Shown: piece after piece, positions 9,563 to 18,250 of the stretch
Numbering within the stretch: position 1 is the first letter of the stretch
Layout: each line of letters begins with the position of its first letter
From: Streptococcus pseudopneumoniae ATCC BAA-960 = CCUG 49455
GTDB taxonomy: Bacteria; Bacillota; Bacilli; Lactobacillales; Streptococcaceae
DNA: 30,107 bases
Assembly: GCF_002087075.1 (NCBI RefSeq)
Contig: NZ_MWSM01000017.1
Coordinates: forward strand, 1 to 30,107
Direction of reading: 5' to 3'
Translations under genes and position numbers: made by a program
The notes under the pieces: model-generated
Seen by the model: the letters and a program-made list of their open reading frames with translations, nothing else
Databases searched by the model: none
Told to the model about the DNA's origin: nothing

Positions 9563-9723
9563 TCTTTATAAAATTTTTATCCCAATCACAGGGACCAAGA
9601 TAATCACATTTTTATCCTAAAGCATTTTTTGACAAAAAACAATAGCTGTTTTCACAAATCTAAAATAAGGTTAAAAACTCTTAAAAATAATACACTTATC
9701 AATTATAATTTTCTTTTACAAAC

Positions 9724-9752
9724 TTGACATTAACACTTGTTAGATTTACTTT
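9724..9752 (+). promoter_or_regulatory. Probable promoter of the Na/Pi-cotransporter gene
   Basis: TTGACA (9724-9729) is followed by a 17-bp spacer and TACTTT. The -35 is perfect and the -10 is moderate. It lies about 55 bp before the ATG at 9809, which has CGGAGG about 10 nt upstream. Confidence 0.5.
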
Positions 9753-9808
9753 TATCCTTTAAAATAGAATAGGAGATATTCCGCGATTATTTTTCGGAGG
9801 AAAAAGAA

Positions 9809-11440
9809 ATGTCCATTAATTGGCAGGAAATTTTATTTCACTTTTTAGGTGGTCTGGGGCTATTCTTATATAGTATCAAGACCATGGGAGACGGTTTACA
9901 ACAAGCTGCTGGAGATCGCCTTCGTTTTTACATTGACAAATATACTAGTAATCCTTTCTTTTGAGTTCTGGTTGGTATTGGGATGACTGCTCTAATTCAG
10001 TCTAGTTCTGGTGTAACAGTTATCACAGTCGGCCTGGTCAGTGCCGGTCTCCTAACCTTACGTCAGGCTATCGGAATTGTCATGGGGGCTAATATCGGGA
10101 CAACAGTCACATCCTTTCTTATTGGGTTTAAACTAGGTGACTATGCCCTACCTATGCTCTTTATCGGTGCTGTCTGTCTCTTTTTTACGAAAAATCGGAC
10201 AGTCAATAATATCGGACGCATCCTCTTTGGTGTCGGTGGTATCTTTTTTGCCCTCAATCTTATGAGCGGTGCAATGGCTCCACTCAAGGATTTACAGGTC
10301 TTTAAGGACTATATGATTGAGCTAAGTAAGAATCCTGTTTTGGGTGTCTTTGTCGGTACCGGCTTGACCTTACTGATTCAAGCTTCCTCGGCTACCATCG
10401 GGATTTTACAAAACCTCTACGCCAGCAATCTCATTGACCTGCAAGGAGCTTTGCCAGTTCTATTTGGTGACAATATCGGGACAACCATTACAGCCATCAT
10501 TGCCTCTTTAGGTGCTAATATTGCAGCTAAACGGGTAGCAGGAGCTCATGTTGCCTTCAACGTTATCGGAACAGTCGTCTGCGTTATTTTTCTAGTTCCT
10601 TTTACAGCCCTGATTCATTGGTTTGAAGCTACGCTAAATCTAGCACCAGAAATGACCATCGCCTTTGCTCACGGAACCTTTAATATTACCAATACCATTG
10701 TCCAATTTCCATTTATCGGAGCTCTGGCTTACTTTGTAACCAAGATTATTCCTGGAGAGGACGAGGTTGTCAAATATGAACCCTTATATCTTGATGAGCA
10801 TTTCATCAAACAAGCCCCATCTATCGCTCTCGGAAATGCTAAGAAAGAGCTCTTGCATTTAGGAAACTACGCTGCCAAAGCCTTTGACCTTTCCTATAAG
10901 TATATCATTGACTTGGATGAAAAAGTTGCTGAAAAAGGGCATAAAACCGAAGAAGCCATTAACACCATCGATGAGCAATTAACACGTTATCTCATTGCCC
11001 TTTCAAGCGAAGCTCTCAGTCAAAAAGAAAGCGAAGTGCTCACCAATATCCTTGATTCCTCCCGTGATTTGGAACGGATTGGAGACCACGCGGAGGCTCT
11101 ACTCAATCTGACTGACTATCTTCAACGTAAAAATGTTGAATTTTCTGATGCCGCCTTGAAAGAATTAGAGGAAGTTTATCGTCAAACTAGTGACTTTATC
11201 AAAGATGCTCTGGATAGTGTGGAAAACAATGATATTGAAAAAGCACGCAGTCTTGTAGAACGTCATGAAGCAATCAATAAGATAGAACGTGTTCTCAGAA
11301 AAACCCACATCAAACGCCTCAACAAGGGCGAATGTTCAACACAAGCTGGGGTCAACTTTATAGACATCATCTCACACTACACTCGTGTATCAGACCACGC
11401 TATGAACCTTGCTGAAAAGGTTTTTGCAGAACAAATCTAA
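9809..11440 (+). pseudogene. Na/Pi-cotransporter family protein, interrupted by in-frame TGA
   Basis: From ATG 9809 the frame encodes 543 residues if the single in-frame TGA at 9962-9964 (codon 52) is ignored. The N-terminal part (MSINWQEILFHFLGG) has the expected first membrane segment. Both QSSS-type signature repeats of the Na/Pi (NptA/PNaS) fold follow: TALIQSSSGVTV right after the TGA, and LLIQASSATIG, each followed by a GxNIGTTxT motif. The C-terminal ~200 residues form PhoU-like helices (DSSRDLERIGDHAE, HYTRVSDHAMN). The TGA replaces what is probably a Gly codon (GGA to TGA) in NPFF-VLVGIG. ATG 9983 could restart a 485-residue product but has no ribosome site and would lack the first membrane segments. 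The gene has its own promoter, runs divergently from endoD and ends in the hairpin at 11449. It would normally import or export phosphate. Confidence 0.85.
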
Positions 11441-11448
11441 GAACCAAG

Positions 11449-11479
11449 AAGCTATCCATCATAATTGGATGGCTTTTTG
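11449..11479 (+). terminator. Terminator of the Na/Pi-cotransporter gene
   Basis: AAGCTATCC pairs with GGATGGCTT (one G-U pair) across a short loop and is followed by TTTTTGC, just past the TAA at 11438-11440. Confidence 0.8.
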
Positions 11480-11535
11480 CTTTTTCCTAAGCAAGACTAG
11501 GCTGAATGAAACTGAAAGAGTATTCTGCAGATATA

Positions 11536-11640
11536 TAGTATATTGAAACTAGAATAGTACACCTCTATTTCTAAAACATTGTTAGAAATCGATTTGACTG
11601 TCCTGAACGATTTATCCTGTTATTATTTCATTTTATTATA
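11536..11640 (+). repeat. RUP-like element, copy 2
   Basis: A 105-bp copy runs from TAGTATATTGAAACTAG to TTTCATTTTATTATA, flanked by TA. It is very close to the copies at 29905 and (inverted) 15401, which suggests recent spread. It is the first of three RUP-type units in a 320-bp gap between two convergent genes. Confidence 0.75.
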
Positions 11641-11661
11641 GTGGATTAAATTAAAAAAGTA

Positions 11662-11766
11662 TAGTATATTGAATCTATAACAGTACATCTTGACTGCTAA
11701 AATATTTCTATAAATTAATTTGACTTTCCTGATAGAGTTGTTCACATCTTATTTCAATTCACTATA
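11662..11766 (+). repeat. RUP-like element, copy 3 (diverged)
   Basis: This copy lies 21 bp after copy 2 in the same orientation. It starts TAGTATATTGAATCTATA and ends TTTCAATTCACTATA. It is more diverged than copy 2, so it is probably the older insertion. Confidence 0.65.
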
Positions 11767-11768
11767 CA

Positions 11769-11849
11769 ATCCAGTTCCTAAAACTTTGCTAGAAATTGAT
11801 TTGGCTTTCCGAATTAATTTGTTCAAATTTTATTTCATTTCAATATACT
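11769..11849 (+). repeat. RUP-like element, 5'-truncated copy 4
   Basis: The segment resembles the last ~80 bp of the RUP consensus: CCTAAAACTTTGCTAGAAATTG, shown here only by its blocks 'CTAAAAC', 'TAGAAATTGATTTGGC' and 'TTTATTTCATTT'. The first ~25-30 bp are missing, so it abuts copy 3 directly. No other feature is visible between it and the pyrG terminator (11850-11958). Confidence 0.5.
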
Positions 11850-11958
11850 GAAAAATCCATTCACTAGCACAGGGCAAGAGGGAGTCGCTATTGATTTCAA
11901 CGGTAGCAGGTACATACAGAGGACTCCTACCTCAGATATACTGCAATATCATCGTATG

Positions 11959-11988
11959 CAAAAAACCTCTGAGATTTTTCTCAAAGGT
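11959..11988 (-). terminator. pyrG terminator
   Basis: ACCTTTGAGA pairs with TCTCAGAGGT around a 4-nt loop and is followed by six T on the minus strand, just past the pyrG TAG. Confidence 0.85.
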
Positions 11989-11998
11989 TCTGATTTTG

Positions 11999-13618
<1,620 letters not shown>

Positions 13619-13715
13619 CTAAAGTGCTCAAGGTCTTGCTAACTACGTGGGGACATAGAAAACAAGACCCTACTAATAAGAATAATCTGGGACGACTGCA
13701 CCAGATTCACAACTA

Positions 13716-13869
13716 ATACTCTTCGAAAATCTCTTCAAACCGCGTCAACGTCGCCTTGCCGTAGATATGTGTTCCTGACTTTGTCAGTCTTATCTACAAC
13801 CTCAAAACAGTGTTTTGAGCAGCCTACGGCTAGTTTCCTAGTTTGCTCTTTGATTTTCATTGAGTATAA
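13716..13869 (-). repeat. BOX element in the pyrG leader
   Basis: The 154-bp repeat runs from ATACTCTTCGAAAATCTC to TTTTCATTGAGTATAA. It contains the boxA block CGTCGCCTTGCCGTAG, the complement of the classical BOX-A primer core, a boxB-type block CCTCAAAACAGTGTTTTGAG and the boxC end. It lies between the attenuator and the start codon of pyrG, inside the transcribed leader. Confidence 0.88.
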
Positions 13870-13904
13870 AATACAAGAAGATAACTTCTTGTAAAAACAA
13901 AAAT

Positions 13905-13949
13905 AGCTCCCTAAGAACTAGGGAGCTCCGACCTCTAAAAGAGGTGCCC
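13905..13949 (-). promoter_or_regulatory. pyrG leader attenuator (CTP-sensing, reiterative-transcription type)
   Basis: The predicted transcript starts GGGCACC at 13949, seven nt after the -10. A small hairpin follows (ACCTCT / AGAGGT, 13931-13945). Then a strong terminator: AGCTCCCTA (13919-13927) pairs with TAGGGAGCT (13905-13913), followed by ATTTTTGTTTTT. In Bacillus subtilis pyrG, low CTP makes RNA polymerase add extra G at a GGGC start; the poly-G 5' end then pairs with the C/U-rich terminator strand and prevents termination. All the parts needed are here, including the pyrimidine block CTCCCT in the 5' arm. Confidence 0.82.
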
Positions 13950-13956
13950 GAACAAT

Positions 13957-13985
13957 ATGATACCTAAAAATAGGATAATTGTCAA
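13957..13985 (-). promoter_or_regulatory. pyrG promoter
   Basis: TTGACA (13980-13985), a 17-bp spacer and TATCAT (13957-13962) lie on the minus strand directly after the rpoE stop. The first G of GGGC falls exactly at the expected start site. Confidence 0.88.
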
Positions 13986-13995
13986 TAGCTAACTT

Positions 13996-14580
13996 TTATT
14001 CCTCGATGATTTCAGCATCATCATCTGAAAACTCGTCGTCTTCGTTGAGATCCACATCTTCTCCCAAGTCATCTGGAGCGATTTCGTTGATTTCTGCATC
14101 ATAAGCTTCCACTTCATTTTTTTCATCATCTGGATTTTCATCATCGTATGAAAGAGCTGAATCTGCTTCGTATGCATCTTCGTCTTCTGGATCATCTGCA
14201 TTGTAGTCAATGGCATCTGAATCACCATCCATAAAGGCATTGACACGTTTTTTCTTAGCTTTTGGTGCTACTTCATCGTCGTCATTTTCTTCAAGAGCGA
14301 TGATTTCTTCGTCGATTTCGTCCACACCATACCATGAACGAAGACCCCATTTGTTGTCCCCAAGTGAGATGAAGCTACCGTCAAAGTTCAACTCTGTGTA
14401 GAACAAAGGCAAAGCTTCGCGGATATCGCTGTTTGATGTTCCAAGGTAGTTTTGAATTTCATTTACAAGATCGCTAAAATGCATCTCATGATCGCGACCA
14501 CGAAGTTCCAAGATAGCACGCGCTACCTCAATCATAGATAGTTCACTTTTTTCTTGCCCAGCAAATACTTCTAATTCCAA
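13996..14580 (-). CDS. rpoE: RNA polymerase delta subunit
   Basis: The protein has a folded N-terminal domain ([17 protein letters not shown] through the [15 protein letters not shown] motif, residues ~1-95) and a long Asp/Glu-rich disordered tail, the hallmark of the delta subunit of Firmicutes. Delta binds core RNA polymerase, promotes recycling and modulates promoter specificity. I place the start at the TTG 14578-14580: AGGAG lies 6 nt before it, whereas the ATG 15 bp upstream overlaps that site and has no ribosome site of its own. The product is then 194 residues. A strong promoter lies at 14653-14681. The neighbour pyrG has its own promoter and attenuator, the same arrangement as in other Gram-positives. 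Confidence 0.93.
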   Translation of the reverse strand: MELEVFAGQEKSELSMIEVARAILELRGRDHEMHFSDLVNEIQNYLGTSNSDIREALPLFYTELNFDGSFISLGDNKWGLRSWYGVDEIDEEIIALEENDDDEVAPKAKKKRVNAFMDGDSDAIDYNADDPEDEDAYEADSALSYDDENPDDEKNEVEAYDAEINEIAPDDLGEDVDLNEDDEFSDDDAEIIEE

Positions 14581-14652
14581 AGCGTTTCTCCTCATTTATA
14601 CTACTATCGCCAGAGCAAACAGACTCTGACCTCATTTTATCATTTACTCTTT

Positions 14653-14681
14653 ATTTTACGATAATTTTGCGGAATAGTCAA
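14653..14681 (-). promoter_or_regulatory. rpoE promoter
   Basis: TTGACT (14676-14681), a 17-bp spacer and TAAAAT (14653-14658) lie on the minus strand, about 70 bp upstream of the rpoE start. Confidence 0.75.
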
Positions 14682-15293
14682 AGGTTAAGGGGGAGAAAGT
14701 GGCAGGATTAGACTAATTCCAATATAAAACTCCTTCCTTTTTCTGTTGCTCCATTTTCCACAAATCCAAGCGACTTGAAACACCTCCTAGAAGCATGATT
14801 GTAGGTGTAGATTTCCTTAACTCTCAATTCTTTCCATCCTTTTACTCAAGCAAATTCAATCAAAGCACTTAGAATCTTTTTTCCAAGTCCTCGATGTTGG
14901 TAAGCGGAATTCCCAATCACAATGGGGAGATTATCCTGAGATAGTGTAATATCCCCAATTGGAAACCATTCTCCCTTCTCCTTGACTTCAATCCAAAAAG
15001 GCTCACCATGCCGATCCAAATAGAAATACATGGCTTCCAAGGTCGCTTGACTGTAAGGAAGCTTCACCCCATCTACGAGGTAAACCAAGTTCACATCCTG
15101 ATACCAAGCAAAAGCTTCCTCACAATGATTGACCTTATAATAAGGAACAAGACACAATGCACTACCTTTTCAACAAAAGAGTTGCTGCTTGATTAAAACC
15201 ATCACACCAGTTATACCATTTTGCTTCATACCCATCTTGAGCTAGGATACGATCTTCTAAATCAAAAACAGAGTAAATAGACTTCCTGCAAAA

Positions 15294-16200
15294 CTAGAAT
15301 CCTAGTTCATGATTGATAATACCAACAATCAAATTCATTCGTAATCCGAAGCGTTTACGATGATTTCGATAGGTTGTTGAAAATATTTTAAACGTTTTCA
15401 TAGTGAGATGAAATAAGAACAGGACAAATCAATCAAGACAGTCAAATCGATTTCTAACAATGTTTTAGAAGTAGAGGTGTACTATTCTAGTTTCAATCTA
15501 CTATACTCTGTCAAAAATATTCTCAACCTTGATTCTCTCCTTAGATAGCGCATGGTTACAGGCTTTCTCTTCAGCTGTTAGCGGCTTGAGTTTGCTGGAT
15601 TTACGTGGAGTTTGTGCTTGAGGATCTATCTTCATGAGCCCTTGATAACCACTGTCAGCCAAGATTTTACCAGCTTGTCCGATATTTCTGCGACTCATTT
15701 TGAACAACTTCATATCATGACAATAGTTCACAGTGATCTCCAAAGAAACAATTCTCCCTTGACTTGTGACAATCGCTTGAGCCTTCATAGCGTGGCATTT
15801 CTTTTTACCAGAATCATTCGCTAATTGTTTTTTAGGGCGATGGATTTTTACTTCCGTCGCATCAATCATTACCGTGTCCTCAGAACTGAGAGGAGTTCTT
15901 GAAATCGTAAAACCACTTTGAACAAGAGTTACTTCAACCCATTGACTCCGACGGATTAAGTTGCTTTCGTGAATACCAAGATCAGCCGCAATTTCTTCAT
16001 AAGTTCGATATTCTCGCACATATTGAAGTCGCCATAAGAAGGTATTCTAGGCTTAGTTTAGGTTTTCGTCCCCCTTTTGCGTGTTTACCTTGATAATCTC
16101 TTTTTAATACAGCTAACATCTCTTCAAAAGTCGTGCACTGAACACCAACCAGGAGCTTAAATCGTGCATCAGTTAGTTGTTCACTTGCTTCATAATCCAT
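15294..16200 (-). pseudogene. IS1381-type transposase, frameshifted and RUP-disrupted
   Basis: OrfA starts at ATG 16200 (MDYEASEQLTDARFK) and runs to the LSLEYLLMAT region. A 2-base deficit near 16025 moves the frame to YVREYRTYEEIAADLGIHESN. IS1381 is often described with two overlapping frames, so this shift may or may not be a lesion. The DDE-type catalytic region is visible: DTVMIDATEVKI and LADSGYQG. The frame is cut after KVENIF by the RUP-like element at 15401-15505. The C-terminal end (STTYRNHRKRFGLRMN to NHELGF) resumes beyond it and stops at 15294-15296. The element is unlikely to transpose by itself. Confidence 0.85.
15401..15505 (-). repeat. RUP-like element, copy 5, inside IS1381
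   Basis: The inverted copy runs from TAGTGAGATGAAATAAGAAC to TTTCAATCTACTATA. It is nearly identical over long blocks to the copy at 29905 and to copy 2. It splits the transposase gene near codon 205. The flanking TA fits TA-specific insertion. Confidence 0.8.
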
Positions 16201-16343
16201 AGAACTATTATACCATATATTGTTTCGCAGGAAGTCTAATCTAATGGAATAGGAGGCAGTAAGATGGAAACTATCATAGCTTGTACTCATAAACTACTCA
16301 AAACGATATATGAAGTCTTATATCTCCATAAAAATACATAATT

Positions 16344-17539
16344 TCACAGTGTTTTTTTTAATGCTGACGATATTACAGGAATAAATGAAATTGCAAAATA
16401 AATGATAACTGAAATAAAGTATACTGGCAAAATTCCAATTAAGTCTGCTAGATAACTAAATGAAACTAGCGCTACAGCATACATTAGTTGCATTAAAACA
16501 CTTCTGGCAGCAAAAGCTCTTGCCAATATACTAGGATCAACTTTTTCTTGAATAATTGATTCTTGAATTATATTTCTAATTTGTGCAGGGGGGCCGACTA
16601 GAAAAGAAATAATAATTGTTATGATAGGGCTTCTATTAACAGTGTAAAATAGTGTGAGTAGTGTAACAAGAAGTGATGATATAAACAAAAATTTTCCTGG
16701 AAAATGTTGAAGTTTATGAGAGTATTTTGTTATTACCCCTCCTCCAACTATAATCCCTAAGAAGTATGCTGAACCCTGGTATCCCCACCAAGTTTCACTT
16801 GTTAAAAGGATAGTGGTTGTAAATGCTAGGAGGTATGAAGATGTCCAAATCACATTTGCAAAATTTTCAATAATATCCATAATAGTTATATCCCTGATGA
16901 CAGGATTATCCCTTATAGGTATGAGACCTTCAAAAATTTGATATACATATGAACTTTTGGAAGAGTTTGGTTTATGTTGATTCTTTTCAACGTGAATATA
17001 AAAACTTAGAACTGAGGAGAGCAAGAAACACAAAGATATACAATATAATGAATATTGCAAACCTAGTAACGTAGACAATGGAATTGCAAGTGCCCAGCCT
17101 GCTGTTTGAACGGATTGACGAATGCTTAGGGTGAGACCGTTTGCTTTTACTATCGCATCATTATCAACTATACTAGGAACAATAGCTAGACGTGCAGGAG
17201 TATAAAAACTATTGGTGATGCTTATTAAAAAGACTGTGGAATAGGTTATTATAATACTATCATTAAATGAACTGATAATGGTATAAGACAGAGTAACTAG
17301 CCCACCAATCAGATTAGTAAACGACAATACATTTTTATGTGAAATTTTGTCTAAAAAATAGGTCCAATCAAACCTCCTATAACTGCTGAAATAGTTCCTA
17401 TTATCAAAACAAATGTTGATTCACTGATAGAATTACTTTGTGAATAAACCTTTGAGATGATTGTTACACTGAAAAAAATATTTGCAATCAAGTTAAAAAT
17501 TTGATTGCAAAGTAAGTATTTAAAATTATTATTGCTTAT
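16344..17539 (-). pseudogene. MFS exporter, frameshifted and lacking a start codon
   Basis: Most of a ~400-residue major-facilitator exporter is encoded. The C-terminal 327 residues are open (17327-16344) with ~9 membrane segments and the MFS-exporter feature SFYTPARLAIVPSIV. Upstream, the frame continues after one T is restored to the run at 17353-17358, giving PIFLDKISHKNVLSFTNL, the typical loop between helices 2 and 3. The N-terminal part reads SNNNFKYLLCNQIFNLIANIFF and begins at an ATA (17537-17539) where an ATG would be expected, 10 nt after AAGGA. Frameshift and lost start make it a likely pseudogene. It resembles the intact exporter at 18251-19471 in fold and opening (NNxFKYLLxNQ versus NKNYRMLLINQ). 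Confidence 0.75.
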
Positions 17540-17731
17540 CTTAACTCATTCCTTTTGCAAATAAATATTGATTAGTATAGCAAAAAAATATATTTTACGC
17601 AATTACTATGCTCTCGTGTTGATATACCATACATATGAAAGCTTCTACCTTTCCTTTTGTATATCTATCTAATTTTAGCCATATTGCTTGAGAATTCCAT
17701 AACCTTTCTTGCAAAATCATAGTTTTAGGTG

Positions 17732-17836
17732 GTGACTAAAATAGATAGAAATATAATATTGCTTACGGTAGGAATTATGGTATCTCTTGGGAACAGTGAT
17801 CTCTCTAAACATGTAAAGTCTGATTTTATTAATTAA
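17732..17836 (+). CDS. Tiny ORF, 34 aa, hydrophobic N-terminal half
   Basis: GTG 17732 opens 34 codons (starting MTKIDRNIILLTVGIMVS) ending at TAA 17834-17836. An internal ATG at 17777 has AGGA close by. The hydrophobic stretch ILLTVGIMVSLG is followed by a polar C-terminus. The strand is opposite to all neighbours for several kb. A perfect AAGGAGG overlaps its stop region and could serve a second small frame at 17849. I do not recognise the family. The initiation site is weak, so this is tentative. Confidence 0.3.
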   Translation: MTKIDRNIILLTVGIMVSLGNSDLSKHVKSDFIN

Positions 17837-17848
17837 GGAGGTACATTT

Positions 17849-17992
17849 ATCGTATGGTTTTATAATCACTCTATGAGGGACAGGGGAATCACTTGCTGAT
17901 TCCTCCTAATTTCTAGCTGGACGGTATTGATCGGACTCTTTATAAGCTCTAAGGTTGCATGGGAAGAGCTCCTCCAACTTAAATCAGCGTAA
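17849..17992 (+). pseudogene. Degenerate small membrane-peptide ORF behind a strong ribosome site
   Basis: AAGGAGG at 17835-17841 is followed after 7 nt by ATC 17849, where an ATG would be expected, and then by a 47-codon frame with one internal TGA at 17897-17899. The first part reads VWFYNHSMRDRGITC; the part after the TGA, FLLISSWTVLIGLFISSKV, looks like a single membrane helix, and the frame ends LQLKSA at TAA 17990. If the ATC and TGA are lesions, this was a ~47-residue one-helix protein such as a peptide-immunity protein or toxin. No homologue is recognised. Confidence 0.25.
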
Positions 17993-18095
17993 TGGGATAA
18001 TACAGAATGGTCCATTTTTCTAATAAGTATAGTTGAGTCGGATGAAGATATGCTATATTGACTTTCATTTCTTTCTCCTCAAGGGAATTCGATAC

Positions 18096-18220
18096 TCACT
18101 TCTGTTTGCCTTTAAATCGCCATTGGAAGCGGAGCTTGTCATAAAAGGGAAACTCGATAAACAAGACTCCCAAACCCAGACAGAGACTGGCAAGAACGTC
18201 TGATGGGTAATGAACTCCCA
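18096..18220 (-). repeat. Direct repeat: truncated 3' copy of the PAP2 phosphatase gene
   Basis: This 125-bp segment matches 20655-20779 at a constant offset of 2559 bp with about six mismatches. It encodes the last ~40 residues of the PAP2 phosphatase (VHYPSDVLASLCLGLG to RFKGKQK, then TGA) and has no 5' part. The two copies have the same orientation and bracket the MFS exporter and HTH-TPR regulator genes. Confidence 0.9.
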
Positions 18221-18226
18221 CCCAAA

Positions 18227-18249
18227 AAGAGACAGTAGTTCATACTACT
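18227..18249 (-). terminator. Possible terminator of the MFS exporter gene
   Basis: AGTAGT pairs with ACTACT across a 4-nt loop immediately past the exporter stop. TCTCTTTTT follows on the minus strand. The stem is short. Confidence 0.45.
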
Positions 18250-18250
18250 A

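Larger units (their letters stand above)
15282..16234 (-). mobile_element. IS1381-like insertion sequence (IS5 family), itself interrupted by RUP
   Basis: Inverted ends CTTCCTGCAAAAC (15282 onward) and GTTTCGCAGGAAG (ending 16234) enclose a transposase gene on the minus strand. Without the ~105-bp RUP-like element inside, the length is about 848 bp, close to IS1381. Similarity of the ends extends outward to TAGA/TCTA, so the exact boundary is uncertain. I could not identify a convincing target-site duplication. The element lies in the 5' part of the acetyltransferase gene. Confidence 0.85.
14708..16290 (-). pseudogene. GNAT acetyltransferase, broken by IS1381 plus point lesions
   Basis: Pieces of a ~205-residue GNAT N-acetyltransferase are spread over this interval. 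The first 16 or so codons (MSTSYDSFHLTASYSI) lie at 16238-16290, upstream of an IS1381-like element. The coding sequence resumes past the element at about 15277 (FDLEDRILAQDGYEAKWYNW). One extra A in the run near 15163 shifts the frame between LLLK and GSALCLVPYY. The acetyl-CoA loop QHRGLGKKILSALIEFA is at ~14846-14895, followed by an in-frame TGA at 14846-14848. The frame then continues VKGWKELRVKEIYTYNHASR to a TAA at 14708-14710. IS insertion, frameshift and nonsense codon together make a functional product impossible. Substrate unknown. Confidence 0.8.

Noticed and set aside
11850..11958. Possible small gene or RNA between the RUP cluster and the pyrG terminator
   Set aside because: No start with a ribosome site, no promoter and no strong hairpin were found; nothing can be supported here.
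13716..13869. CRISPR-like or phage-attachment repeat near pyrG
   Set aside because: The sequence matches the boxA/boxB/boxC layout of a BOX element and has no regular spacer pattern.
15282..16234. Possible target-site duplication (TAGA/TCTA) around IS1381
   Set aside because: These bases are inverted rather than direct repeats, so they extend the terminal inverted repeats instead of marking a duplication.
17993..18095. Possible gene between the small plus-strand ORFs and the left PAP2 3'-end copy
   Set aside because: No open frame with a ribosome site is present on either strand, only AT-rich sequence.
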